Source of the DNA: Corynebacterium oculi
GTDB taxonomy: Bacteria > Actinomycetota > Actinomycetes > Mycobacteriales > Mycobacteriaceae
DNA: 64,000 nt
Reading direction: 5' to 3'
Assembly: GCF_001412105.1 (NCBI RefSeq)
Contig: NZ_LKST01000004.1
Location: forward strand, 328,290 to 392,289
The number at the start of each line of letters is the position of its first letter. Positions within the stretch are counted from its first letter, which is position 1. The translations under genes were made by a program, and so were the position numbers. The notes beneath the pieces were generated by a model, which saw only the letters and a program-made list of their open reading frames with translations, ran no database searches and was not told the DNA's origin. Below are positions 38,086-46,561 of the stretch, one piece after another.

Positions 38086-38296
38086 TTTTCATCAGGAATT
38101 TTCAACATTCCCACGCAAGCCACGACAGCAAAGGCAATGACCACTATATTTAATTCCGAAACTCAGTACATGAAAGTAAATACAATAAGACCGATCAGGA
38201 ATCACCGGATGCATAAAATATGCGTACAGAATAAGGAGTTAATTCACGGGATCGCCACGTGCTTCCTTCCGTTCCCCTTGCGCCCATCAAAAGCAC

Positions 38297-38689
38297 CTAC
38301 CCCCGAAACACCCACCTTGATTGCAGCAGATAATTCAACGTCGTGGCGCACGCCTGGGAGGTCACCCACGCCGCCGTGATCGCCCAGGATCCGCTGTACA
38401 CATAGGATCGGCACAGCGCGTCTACCGCCACCGCCGTGCCAAAACTCGCCCCGTAGGCCACCCCGGCGCGCAGTACCTCGGCCGGGTTTCTCTTGCCGCT
38501 AAAGGTCACCACGCTATTGAGCAGGTAGGCCACCGTGCTGCCCACGATGAAACTCCCCGCCCGCGAGGGCGCAAATCCCATGCCTAACCACAGCAGCGCA
38601 GCGCGTGAGCCATAATCACACAGGGCGCTGAATACCCCTACTAAGAGGAAGCGCCATAGGCTCGCGCTGCGCATAAGCCGCCGTATCAC
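38297..38689 (-). CDS. GtrA-family membrane protein
   Basis: 130-residue protein with four membrane segments, the GtrA fold (FLLVGVFSALCDYGSRAALL, SFIVGSTVAYLLNSVVTF, and TTLNYLLQSRWVF at the C-terminus). GtrA-like proteins are thought to help flip polyprenyl-linked sugars; in mycobacteria and corynebacteria relatives act near arabinogalactan synthesis. The GTG start at 38689 overlaps the stop of the phosphatase gene (GTGA), so it is coupled to it; the ATG at 38674 is an alternative. Confidence 0.82.
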   Translation of the reverse strand: MIRRLMRSASLWRFLLVGVFSALCDYGSRAALLWLGMGFAPSRAGSFIVGSTVAYLLNSVVTFSGKRNPAEVLRAGVAYGASFGTAVAVDALCRSYVYSGSWAITAAWVTSQACATTLNYLLQSRWVFRG

Positions 38690-39357
38690 CGCAGGGTATC
38701 CCACCTCACTACATCCCAGTGCCCAAAATCGCGCACGCCGTCCTGTCCCACCGGGTTGAGTTCTACGTACCGGCAATTGGCCAGGTAAGCGGCAAAGGCC
38801 GCCTCCGGGTTCACGCCCGCGGCGTGGGTGCTCACGGTGCGGATGGCCCCGCCGTGGCTGACCACCACCACGTCGCCCGCCTCGGGTGCGGCGTGCAGGG
38901 ATTCCGCGATCTCGTTCAGCACGGGTTTAAACCGCCTGAGCACGTCGTGGTAGCCCTCGCCTCCGGGTATGCGGGCGGTTTCGTCGCCGCGCAGCCACCC
39001 GTGGAAGGCCTGCTGGTAGGCGTGGTGCGCGGCCTCATCGCCGCGCATTTCCATCTCCCCCACGGAGACCTCGTGCAGCCCGGCGCGCACGGTCACCGGC
39101 ACCCCACCCTGGGGAAGCCCCCGGGATTGTTCGTAGGCGGCGGCCACCCGCATGGCGGTTTGTTGGGCGCGCAGGGCAACGGAGGTGATGATCTCGCGGA
39201 TACGTCCCGGCCGTTGGGCTAGTTCCCGTCCAATCTCCCCGGCCTGGGTGCGGCCGATCTCGGTGAGTTCCGCGCCTGGCGGGCGGGTATCGAGGAGTCG
39301 GGAGGCGTTGCTGTAGGTGCGCCCGTGGCGCAGCAGGATCAGGTTTGAGGTAGTCAT
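38686..39357 (-). CDS. Histidine phosphatase (phosphoglycerate mutase-like)
   Basis: 223-residue protein of the histidine phosphatase superfamily. It starts MTTSNLILLRHGRTYSNASR (catalytic RHG with phospho-His), with ELTEIGRTQAGEIG and the second His in VVVSHGGAIRTV. Synteny with Rv3837c next to pheA supports orthology. It is a broad phosphatase rather than glycolytic mutase by its context; the substrate is unknown. Forty bases after pheA on the same strand. Confidence 0.88.
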   Translation of the reverse strand: MTTSNLILLRHGRTYSNASRLLDTRPPGAELTEIGRTQAGEIGRELAQRPGRIREIITSVALRAQQTAMRVAAAYEQSRGLPQGGVPVTVRAGLHEVSVGEMEMRGDEAAHHAYQQAFHGWLRGDETARIPGGEGYHDVLRRFKPVLNEIAESLHAAPEAGDVVVVSHGGAIRTVSTHAAGVNPEAAFAAYLANCRYVELNPVGQDGVRDFGHWDVVRWDTLR

Positions 39358-39397
39358 GGCAGTTCCTTTCCGGTGCGGGCGGCGGTCACCCAATCCA

Positions 39398-40261
39398 TCA
39401 CGGGGGCGGCGGCCTCCTCGCAGCAGCACCGGCGGGCCAGGAGCCCAGGAAGGTGAGGGTTTCGGCGCGCAGCCAGAGGTCGCGCAGGGCCTCGGCCACG
39501 GGGGTGTCGTCGATATGCCCCACCAGGTCTACGTAGAAGTGGTAGGCGCCCAACCTGTCGCGGGTGGGGCGGGATTCGATGCGGCTCATGTCCACGCCCC
39601 GGCGCGCGAACTCGCCCAGGGCGGCGGCGAGGGTGCCGGGCTGGTTGGGCAGGGTGAATACCACGGAGGTGCGGTCGTTCCCGGTGCGCGGGGTGGGTAC
39701 GCCGCGCGGGCCCACCAGCACGAAGCGGGTGCGGGCCTCGGTCACGTCCGCGATATTCTCCGCCACGACGTCCAGGTTCCAGATCGCTGCGGCGCGGTGC
39801 GGGGCGATGGCGGCCTGGGCCTTGCCCTCGGCCACGGAGCGGGCGGCGGCGGCGTTGGAGGTAGCGGGGATGAACTGGGCCTCCGGCAGGTGCCGGGCCA
39901 GCCAACCGCGAACCTGCTGGTGGGCCACGGGGTGCGTGGCCAGTGTGCGTACCTCGGAGGGGGTCGTGCCGGGGTACACCATGAGGCTAAAGGCGATCTG
40001 GAGGTCCGTCTCCCGGTAGATCTGCACGCCGGCGCTGCGCAGGGCGTCGAAAGTTTGGGTGACGGGCCCGTCCACGGAGTTTTCTATGGCCAGGCAGGCG
40101 TAGTCGGCGCGGCCGGCGGCCACCGTTTCCACGGCGTGCGCGGGGCTGTCCACCGGCAGGGCGGTGACCTCAGCGTCGAAGCCGCCCTCCTCCACGAATT
40201 GCCACAGCGCCGCCTCCGTAAAGGTTCCCTCGGGGCCCAGGTATGCCACGGTGATCGTCAT
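39398..40261 (-). CDS. pheA: Prephenate dehydratase
   Basis: 287-residue enzyme of phenylalanine synthesis that converts prephenate to phenylpyruvate. Start at 40261 (MTITVAYLGPEGTFTEAAL). It has the conserved TRFVLVGPRG segment (the catalytic T-R-F) and a C-terminal ACT domain (TLPNQPGTLAAALGEFARRG, ESRPTRDRLGAYHFYVDL) for feedback by phenylalanine. No fused chorismate mutase domain. Order pheA, histidine phosphatase matches Rv3838c-Rv3837c. Confidence 0.95.
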   Translation of the reverse strand: MTITVAYLGPEGTFTEAALWQFVEEGGFDAEVTALPVDSPAHAVETVAAGRADYACLAIENSVDGPVTQTFDALRSAGVQIYRETDLQIAFSLMVYPGTTPSEVRTLATHPVAHQQVRGWLARHLPEAQFIPATSNAAAARSVAEGKAQAAIAPHRAAAIWNLDVVAENIADVTEARTRFVLVGPRGVPTPRTGNDRTSVVFTLPNQPGTLAAALGEFARRGVDMSRIESRPTRDRLGAYHFYVDLVGHIDDTPVAEALRDLWLRAETLTFLGSWPAGAAARRPPPP

Positions 40262-40286
40262 GGTGTTCCAGCCTATCCTGGTGCCC

Positions 40287-41522
40287 ATGCCTTATGCTGC
40301 GCCTCCCGGCGGTACTACCCCGCCCTCCCCCGTGCAGGCGGTGGCGGACTTCGCGCGGGCCATCGCCGGCCTGGGACCCACCGAGCATGGCTTTAGCCAC
40401 CTGAGCATTCAGCGCGCCGTGGTGCGCGCGGAGGCCCTGGAACGCACCCCCTGCCTGTGCTCCCGGCCGCTGCACGGCATGGTGATCCCGGTGAAGGATC
40501 TGTATGACGTCGCGGGCATGCCCACCACCTTTGGTTCCCGCGCCCGCACGCGCCTGGCCACCCGCACGGAGCCCTTTGTGCGCCGCCTCTTAGAACGCGG
40601 CGCGGTGATTCCCGGCAAGACGGCCGCCTCGGAGCTGGGCCTGACGGCGTACACCGAGCCCACGGGGCTACCCGCCGTGGATAATCCCCGGTGGCCGGGC
40701 CGCACTCCCGGCGGTTCCTCGGGTGGGGCAGCGGTGGCGGTGGCGCGCGGCCTGGTGTCCGCCGCCCACGCCTCTGACGGCGGCGGCTCGATCAGGATTC
40801 CCGCCGCCGCCTGCGCGGTGGTGGGGTACAAGCCCCCGCACGATCCCACGGGTGGGGCGCTCTCCACCCAGGGCTTTATCACCCGCAGCGTGGAGGCGAG
40901 CGCCCTGCTGCACGAGCTGACCCTGCCCACGGAGATGTCGCGCCTGACGGTGGGCCTGCTCGCTGACCCTCTCTTTGCGGACTGTGCAGTCTCCGAACGC
41001 TGGGGTGCCGCCGCCGAGCGCGCCGCACGCCTGCTTGCCGACGCCGGCCACCGCGTCATTCCCGTTTCTCCCCCGCCCCAGGCACGCGAGGTTTTCGCCG
41101 CCTTCCGCACGATCTTTAGCGCGCGGGCAGCCACCATCGCCCCGGCAGAGCCCAGCGGGGCGATGGTGCGGCACTTACACGCCCAAGGCCTGCTGATTGG
41201 CCCCGAGGACCTCGCCCGAGCCCAGAGGGTGCAGGCCGCCATGCCCGCCCTCGCGGCGTCGGACGTGGTGCTAAGCCCCACCCTCGCGCACGATCCCCCG
41301 CCCATCGGGTATTTTTCCGATCTCCCCCCGGAGGAGGACTTTTGGGCGCAGACCCGCTGGACCCCCTGGGCTTCCTGGTTCAACATGAGCGGCCAGGCGG
41401 CCGTCAGCGTGCCCTGCGGCGGGGCGGGAGCCTCCGTGCACCTGGGGGCGATGACCGTACCACCGGAGGTTCTGCTGGGGCTGGCGCGGGAGGTCAGCGA
41501 TGACGTCGCGCCTGCGCTATGA
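40287..41522 (+). CDS. Amidase-signature-family hydrolase
   Basis: 411-residue amidase with the Ser-cisSer-Lys triad: Lys in VIPVKDLYDVAG, cis-Ser and Gly-rich motif TPGGSSGGAAVAVARG, and catalytic Ser in SDGGGSIRIPAA. The start at 40287 (MPYAAPPGG) is chosen because earlier frames overlap pheA; it is divergent from pheA with 25 bases between starts. Substrate may be any small amide; the family includes GatA, but this protein is shorter and has no gatB/gatC neighbours, so it is not the tRNA amidotransferase. Confidence 0.85.
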   Translation: MPYAAPPGGTTPPSPVQAVADFARAIAGLGPTEHGFSHLSIQRAVVRAEALERTPCLCSRPLHGMVIPVKDLYDVAGMPTTFGSRARTRLATRTEPFVRRLLERGAVIPGKTAASELGLTAYTEPTGLPAVDNPRWPGRTPGGSSGGAAVAVARGLVSAAHASDGGGSIRIPAAACAVVGYKPPHDPTGGALSTQGFITRSVEASALLHELTLPTEMSRLTVGLLADPLFADCAVSERWGAAAERAARLLADAGHRVIPVSPPPQAREVFAAFRTIFSARAATIAPAEPSGAMVRHLHAQGLLIGPEDLARAQRVQAAMPALAASDVVLSPTLAHDPPPIGYFSDLPPEEDFWAQTRWTPWASWFNMSGQAAVSVPCGGAGASVHLGAMTVPPEVLLGLAREVSDDVAPAL

Positions 41523-42213
41523 GATTCCGCTGGTCCTGGCCCTGACCTTTGGCACCGCCGGGGTGCGGGCCGCGCTGCGGCTTATCGACGCCCTCTTCTC
41601 CGACGTGCCTCTGGCCGAGCAGTCGGTGGCGCTCAACGCCGCCCAATCCACGCACGTCTGGCTCAACGTTGGCCTGCAACTATGCTCCGCCACCACGCTC
41701 TTTGCCTGGGGTGGGCTGGCGCTTTTTCTGCTGGCCCGAGACCGGGTTCCGCTTAGCCTCACCCCACGGCGCAACGATCTCCCCTGGGGCGTAGGCCTGG
41801 CCGCCCTCATCGGTATCCCCGGCCTCCTCTTCTACCTAGGCGCCCTGCACCTGGGGTTGAGCAAGGAGGTCGTGGCCGCGCCCTCGAGCGGGGTGATTGC
41901 CTCTCTCATGCTGCTGGTGAGCGCGGCGGCCAACGCCTTCGGGGAGGAGATCGTGGTGGTGCTGTGGCTATGCACGCGGCTGCGCCAACTGGGGTGGTCA
42001 TGGTGGGCCGTGGCGGCGGCCTCCTCGCTGCTGCGCGGCTCCTATCACCTGTACCAAGGGATCAGCGCCGGGCTGGGCAACATCATCATGGGGCTGATCT
42101 TCTGCTGGTTTTTCCGCCGCACCGGCCGCGTATGGCCCCTGGTGGTGGCGCATTTCCTCATTGACGCCGTGGCCTTCCTCGGCTACGCGGCCCTTGGCGG
42201 GGACCTTCTGTGA
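41500..42213 (+). CDS. CPBP-family intramembrane protease
   Basis: 237-residue membrane protein with about seven helices and the CAAX/CPBP (Abi) motifs: FGEEIVVVLWLCTRL (Glu-Glu with Arg at the usual distance), SSLLRGSYHLYQG, and HFLIDAVAFLGY. Members are glutamic intramembrane endopeptidases; in bacteria some give self-immunity to bacteriocins, others have housekeeping roles. It overlaps the amidase gene by 23 bases. Substrate unknown. Confidence 0.82.
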   Translation: MTSRLRYEIPLVLALTFGTAGVRAALRLIDALFSDVPLAEQSVALNAAQSTHVWLNVGLQLCSATTLFAWGGLALFLLARDRVPLSLTPRRNDLPWGVGLAALIGIPGLLFYLGALHLGLSKEVVAAPSSGVIASLMLLVSAAANAFGEEIVVVLWLCTRLRQLGWSWWAVAAASSLLRGSYHLYQGISAGLGNIIMGLIFCWFFRRTGRVWPLVVAHFLIDAVAFLGYAALGGDLL

Positions 42214-42228
42214 TCTAGGGTAGAGCGC

Positions 42229-43632
42229 ATGGATTCCAGGGGCTATGAGGAACATCGCCGGAATCGCGGAGCCCAGCAGCGGCACGATCCGCGCGACGAG
42301 TACGTGCTGCGTGCCGACGGCACTCCGCTGACCGACCGCTACGGCCGCCCCGTGCGGCGGCGATCCTCCTCCGCCTCCCGACGGCAGCAGCGGGACCGAT
42401 CTCCCCGGGAGCAACCACGCCAATACATGCCGCCCGCCGGGGCCGAGCAACGCCCACCCCGGCGCACCCCGCGCACCTCCCGGGGTGCTTCCCAGGGCCA
42501 GATTCCCCCCACCCGACAGGCTCCGCCACAACGGGAATCCCGTGGGGAAAATCCCCGATACACCCGACAGTACGTGCCGCCGGCCGAGACAAGCCGCGCC
42601 GAAAACACGCGGCGCCCCTCCCGTCCACCCCGACCGACACAGCAAGCACAGCAGGCGCGCACCCCGCGTGTGCCGCAGGCGGCGGTGCGTGAGAAGCGAG
42701 GCTCGGGGGAAAAACGCCCCCGGATCGCCCGCCCCTCCTTCGGCTGCCTGGGGTGCGTGGGCTGGCCACTGGCGATCCTCCTGGTGCTCAGCATCGTCAT
42801 CACGCTCTGGGCGGATACCAAACTCACCCGCGTGGACGCCCTGCCCGCACAGCAGGTGGACAAGACCTCCGGCACTAATTGGCTGCTCGTGGGCTCCGAT
42901 TCCCGCCAGGGGCTCTCCGAGGAGGACGTGGCCCGCCTGGGCACCGGCGGGGACATCGGCGTGGGCCGCACCGATACCGTCATGCTGCTGCACATTCCGC
43001 GCGGCGGCAAGGCCACGCTGGTCTCCCTCCCCCGCGACTCCTACGTGGCGGTGCCCGGTTACGGCATGGATAAACTCAACGCCGCCTTTACCTACGGCGG
43101 GCCGCAGCTCCTCACGGAAACGGTGGAGCAGGCCACTGGGCTGCGCATTAATCACTACGCGGAGATCGGCATGGGTGGGCTGGCTAACGTGGTGGACTCC
43201 GTGGGCGGCGTAGAGGTGTGCCCGGAGGAACCCATCGACGATCCCCTCGCGCAACTCTCAATCCAGGCGGGCTGCCAAAAGGTCGATGGCCCCACCGCCC
43301 TGGGATACGTGCGCACCCGCGCCACCGCGGGCGGAGACCTGGATCGTGTGCAGCGCCAGCGCGAATTCTTCTCCGGGCTGCTCAATCAGACCACCAGCGC
43401 GGGCACCCTCCTCAATCCCTTCCGCATGATCCCCCTCATTTCCGACACCGCCTCATCCTTTACCGTCGGCTCCTCCGATCACGTATGGCACCTCGCGCGG
43501 GTGGCCCTGGCCATGCGCTCCGGGGTGGAGACGATCACGGTGCCTTATGCGGGTTTTGCCGACTACGACGTGGGAAACGTAGTGCTCTGGGACGAGGCCG
43601 CCGCCGAGGAGCTGTGGGCTTCCATGCGGTAG
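42229..43632 (+). CDS. LytR-CpsA-Psr (LCP) cell-wall ligase
   Basis: 467-residue protein. The first about 165 residues are Arg/Pro/Gln-rich and probably cytoplasmic, then one membrane segment (WPLAILLVLSIVITLWA), then the LCP domain with NWLLVGSDSR, DTVMLLHIPRGG, SLPRDSYVAVPG and YVRTRATAGGDLDRVQRQR, whose Arg and Asp residues bind pyrophosphate-lipid. In corynebacteria LCP proteins join arabinogalactan to peptidoglycan. Sixteen bases after the CPBP gene. The long charged N-terminus is longer than in many LCP proteins. Confidence 0.9.
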   Translation: MDSRGYEEHRRNRGAQQRHDPRDEYVLRADGTPLTDRYGRPVRRRSSSASRRQQRDRSPREQPRQYMPPAGAEQRPPRRTPRTSRGASQGQIPPTRQAPPQRESRGENPRYTRQYVPPAETSRAENTRRPSRPPRPTQQAQQARTPRVPQAAVREKRGSGEKRPRIARPSFGCLGCVGWPLAILLVLSIVITLWADTKLTRVDALPAQQVDKTSGTNWLLVGSDSRQGLSEEDVARLGTGGDIGVGRTDTVMLLHIPRGGKATLVSLPRDSYVAVPGYGMDKLNAAFTYGGPQLLTETVEQATGLRINHYAEIGMGGLANVVDSVGGVEVCPEEPIDDPLAQLSIQAGCQKVDGPTALGYVRTRATAGGDLDRVQRQREFFSGLLNQTTSAGTLLNPFRMIPLISDTASSFTVGSSDHVWHLARVALAMRSGVETITVPYAGFADYDVGNVVLWDEAAAEELWASMR

Positions 43633-43939
43633 GAGCGAGGCTCTCCGGTTCAGTTCCGGCCACCTCCTTTGTTCCCTCCGCAGAGGCGGGGCGCAGCCAC
43701 AACAGGGAAAGCACCCAGCCCAGCAGGGGCGAAGTTGAGAGCCTCCAGGTAGAGGGAGGCGCTGGGAGCGGGTGGCGTGGGGCAACCATAACGGGGAACT
43801 GGGGGTAGTTTATAACACATCGAGGTTTATTCACGGGGTACTACCTCCGTAAACAAATCTCGATGATCCCCACAAATAATTCAGAAGCTGGAAATAAAGG
43901 AACGTAACTTTACATGCAAGAAATAATACAACTGGAAGG
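43633..43939. other. Non-coding stretch after the LCP gene
   Basis: About 300 bases without a convincing gene on either strand. GC content drops sharply near 43800, matching the AT-rich start of the next small gene. No tRNA, insertion sequence or clear terminator was recognised. Confidence 0.5.
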
Positions 43940-44287
43940 ATGCGTCCATCTCTAATGAATATAGAAAAAATTATCATCCGCCACAACGTCTACCCACCGG
44001 AGGACATCAACCCCACCTACTACGTATTCTTCTGGACAGAAGAACTCTTCGATGGGGAGAAGCACTACCAGCGGGAATCTTTTTCCCTAAAAGGAGCCAC
44101 CTCCGTCATCGAAGCCAATGACTGGCGGCTGACCCACGCTCAGGGACGGCGCTCCGCTCTCATTCTCCCTCAGCCACGGAAGAACTTCCTAGGCATGGAA
44201 TACCCCGGCCTCATCATCCTCGCCGGGGAGTACCCGGATGGGCCGGAACTCACGGGGAGCCTCCAGGGGCAATTCTTCGCACCCTGA
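43940..44287 (+). CDS. Small protein of unknown function
   Basis: 115 residues from an ATG at 43940, or about 110 from 43955 (MNIEKIIIRHN), which I find equally likely because GGAAGG abuts the first ATG. The sequence, with FFWTEELFDGEKHYQRESFS and PGLIILAGEYPDGPELTGSL, is soluble, has no membrane segment and no family I recognise. It reads through into higher-GC DNA at its end. It could be an immunity-type or plasmid-derived small protein, but nothing supports a function. Confidence 0.5.
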   Translation: MRPSLMNIEKIIIRHNVYPPEDINPTYYVFFWTEELFDGEKHYQRESFSLKGATSVIEANDWRLTHAQGRRSALILPQPRKNFLGMEYPGLIILAGEYPDGPELTGSLQGQFFAP

Positions 44288-44377
44288 TCCCACCCGCCCC
44301 AGCGGGCCACGGCCTCCAGGGCAGCAAAGAGTCCGTCGTGGTAAGGGATGTGGCCTCGCGGCTTGACGGAGACATTG

Positions 44378-44653
44378 CTACCCGCGCGCGGGGTTCCCCT
44401 GCATTTTCCTCCGCACCGTGATCCTGGGCCGCAGCACAAGATAGATCGCACACCCCACCACCGGAGCCAGCAGCACCAGCAGAATCAAGGCTGCGGTCTC
44501 GGTCACGGTGGCGGGCAGCCTGATGATGTCCACTATGAGCGCGACGGTGACTATGGACCAGATCAGTAGCAACCCGATCCACACCAGGTCGTACGTCATA
44601 GGCAGCAGGGGGTTGCTGCCGTTCATCTCCAGATTTGCCAATACGCCTATCAC
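44378..44653 (-). CDS. Small membrane protein with PLDc_N-type domain
   Basis: 91 residues from the GTG at 44653, which overlaps the preceding stop codon by one base (TAGTG); an ATG at 44626 with GGAG next to it is possible. Two membrane segments, one with YDLVWIGLLLIWSIVTVAL and one with LILLVLLAPVVGCAIYLVL, ending in LRPRITVRRK. The pattern resembles the phospholipase D N-terminal (cardiolipin-synthase-like) membrane hairpin, found as stand-alone small proteins in actinobacteria. Last of a four-gene run of small unknown genes. Confidence 0.6.
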   Translation of the reverse strand: MIGVLANLEMNGSNPLLPMTYDLVWIGLLLIWSIVTVALIVDIIRLPATVTETAALILLVLLAPVVGCAIYLVLRPRITVRRKMQGNPARG

Positions 44654-44880
44654 TAGATCCAGTCTATGAGCTTTGGCGGCGGAGGTACAGCGTCTATCTC
44701 CTCCACGGGGATACCTTTCTCCTCCGCCTCTACCACTTCTGGCGGCACGGGCTGCCCGGCTATCTCGTAATACCAGCGCGGCAGAAACTTTCCCAGGCGG
44801 TGTCGAACCGTGATGGCCGCACGCGCCCTGGATGCCGCTACAAACGGGGTCTCGCCTTCCCAAAAATACGATTCAGACAT
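44653..44880 (-). CDS. Small soluble protein of unknown function
   Basis: 75 residues from ATG 44880 (MSESYFWEGETPFVAASRAR), with a basic middle (ITVRHRLGKFLPRWYYE) and an acidic-proline tail ending PPPPKLIDWI. Coupled at the one-base overlap to the membrane protein downstream, and five bases after the gene upstream. No family recognised. Confidence 0.55.
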   Translation of the reverse strand: MSESYFWEGETPFVAASRARAAITVRHRLGKFLPRWYYEIAGQPVPPEVVEAEEKGIPVEEIDAVPPPPKLIDWI

Positions 44881-44885
44881 CGGTT

Positions 44886-45227
44886 TTATCCTTCCTCCGA
44901 TTCCGTGCGATCGGGACGCCGCATAATCAGAAAATCGATGATTTCCACCTCGGTGTGCGTGGCCAGCGGACTCTGACTGAGAAAAACCATCAACTCCCAC
45001 CCCGTGGCTCTCACCTTTTCTCGATCATCATATACCTTTTCCATCGCCCAGGTGTATCGCTTCCACCACTCGGCGCGGTTATCGCTCTCGGTTTTCTGCG
45101 CCAGGGTTCGCACCGTGTACCTCAACCCCTTCTGCGCAATCGCCAGACCCACCCCGGCAACGAGTACCTGCAAGAGACGGATCACCACGTCCCAATCCAC
45201 CCGACATAACCACAGCGCAACGCTCAT
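44886..45227 (-). CDS. Small protein with one or two N-terminal membrane segments
   Basis: 113 residues from ATG 45227 (MSVALWLCRVDWD). A hydrophobic stretch at about 12-30 (VIRLLQVLVAGVGLAIAQ) precedes a charged helical part RAEWWKRYTWAMEKVYDD and FLSQSPLATHTEVEIIDFL. No recognised family. Five bases from the following gene, so in the same transcript. Confidence 0.5.
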   Translation of the reverse strand: MSVALWLCRVDWDVVIRLLQVLVAGVGLAIAQKGLRYTVRTLAQKTESDNRAEWWKRYTWAMEKVYDDREKVRATGWELMVFLSQSPLATHTEVEIIDFLIMRRPDRTESEEG

Positions 45228-45332
45228 GCTCGCCACTGTTCCCCACCCGCGCCACCACCACACCCCATGAGGCACTTCCCCTGTGGATAACCCGGTTATT
45301 CCACAACCCCGGCGCGCGCCCCACCCATCGAG

Positions 45333-45611
45333 TCACATCCGCAGCCCCCGGCTCAGCACCACCGCCAGCACGGCAAACACCACCACACCCACGGCGCTAT
45401 ACCCCGCCATCTGGATAAACTCCCAGGCGCGTTCCACCTTGGCGGCCACCTCTACTCCACCCTCGCCATCCAAATTCTCCGCAAATCGGTGCGCAACGTA
45501 GACGTTATTCACCGCCCCCGCCACGGTGCCCCCGAGCGCGATTCCGCAGAGACAACTCAGGATGATGCTGCCGTCCCGCGCCGTCTCCTTGTTCCAGCGC
45601 ACCGCTCTCAC
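45333..45611 (-). CDS. Small two-helix membrane protein of unknown function
   Basis: 92 residues with hydrophobic segments at about 16-36 (LSCLCGIALGGTVAGAVNN) and 68-86 (YSAVGVVVFAVLAVVLS), a soluble loop between. First of the run of four small minus-strand genes 44378-45611; distance to the next (about 105 bases) leaves operon membership open. No recognised family. Confidence 0.5.
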   Translation of the reverse strand: MRAVRWNKETARDGSIILSCLCGIALGGTVAGAVNNVYVAHRFAENLDGEGGVEVAAKVERAWEFIQMAGYSAVGVVVFAVLAVVLSRGLRM

Positions 45612-45636
45612 CGTCGCCTTAGTTATAGAAAACCCG

Positions 45637-46557
45637 TTAGCGGATCGTCACCTGGCGGGACTTGATGTTCTGCAATTGCTTGCGCTCTTCGGCATTGAGC
45701 GGTTCCTCGCTGGACACCTCGGCCTCGATGGCTTTGTTCAGCTCGGCCAAATCCTCCCCATAGGTGCCGTATTCGCGGGCGGGATCGAGGTCAAACACCG
45801 GCACCACGAGGCCGTGGGTGCGGAACGTCCCGGCAAAGCGGGAGCCCTCCCCCATGTTCAGCTCCCCTCGCGCGGCGATGCGTGCCAGGGCCGCCAGCAG
45901 GCGATCCTCGTTATCCTCCGTGCGCACCCAGCGGATGTGTGCCTTATCCCCACCGGGGTAGACCCACCAGACGGCACCGGGGACGTCGGCGGGCACGCGG
46001 TGGGAGGGCACGATGGCGTCGTTCGCCGCCTGGAGGGCTCGCACGGTGGTGGCGTCGCCCGCCATGCTTTCGGGAATCCACCAAGAAAAGTCCTGGTGAA
46101 CCTCGATGTCCAGGGCCGTGCCGGGATCGATCAGGTCGCTCAGGGCGGGCTGGGTGCCGTCGGCGGCGGTGGACATCAGGGTTTCGCCCGGCCCGGCCTG
46201 CGCCGCCCAGGCGAGCGCATAGGCGAGGTCGCGCCCCGGATTGTGGGAACGCGCCTGCACTTGCAGGGCCACCAGGGCCTCGCCGCCGTGTTTCTCCTCG
46301 CGCACCAGCGCGGCCGCCGCGCCGGGCAGAACCGTCACCAGGCGCACGGGGCGGGTTGCTCCCTTGACCGATAGCGGGGCGGTGGCGGAGGGCACAAACT
46401 CCTGGAGCGCCACGAGGTCCGCCTCGGAGGCGAATCCGGCGTAGGGGCGGGGGTCTTTTTCCAGGGCGGCGCGTTCCGCCGCGCGCTTGGCGAGCTTGGC
46501 CTGGCGGCGGCTCATGCCCTCGGGAAGGTCATCGTTCTTCTTGTTCTTCTTGGCCAT
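45637..46557 (-). CDS. DUF5926-family conserved actinobacterial protein
   Basis: 306-residue soluble protein starting MAKKNKKNDDLPEGMSRRQ, a Lys/Arg-rich N-terminal tail, then a domain with EFVPSATAPL, NPGRDLAYALAWAA, DFSWWIPES and VWWVYPGGDKAHIRWVRTE. This is the DUF5926 family, found singly in most mycolata and sometimes labelled wrongly as a topoisomerase or preprotein-translocase protein. Role unknown. Five bases after it comes the glycerophosphodiesterase gene upstream (46562), so the two are co-transcribed. Confidence 0.82.
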   Translation of the reverse strand: MAKKNKKNDDLPEGMSRRQAKLAKRAAERAALEKDPRPYAGFASEADLVALQEFVPSATAPLSVKGATRPVRLVTVLPGAAAALVREEKHGGEALVALQVQARSHNPGRDLAYALAWAAQAGPGETLMSTAADGTQPALSDLIDPGTALDIEVHQDFSWWIPESMAGDATTVRALQAANDAIVPSHRVPADVPGAVWWVYPGGDKAHIRWVRTEDNEDRLLAALARIAARGELNMGEGSRFAGTFRTHGLVVPVFDLDPAREYGTYGEDLAELNKAIEAEVSSEEPLNAEERKQLQNIKSRQVTIR

Positions 46558-46561
46558 GCCC

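Noticed and set aside
40287..41522. GatA subunit of the tRNA amidotransferase
   Set aside because: The amidase motif is shared, but length and lack of gatB/gatC neighbours favour a general amidase.
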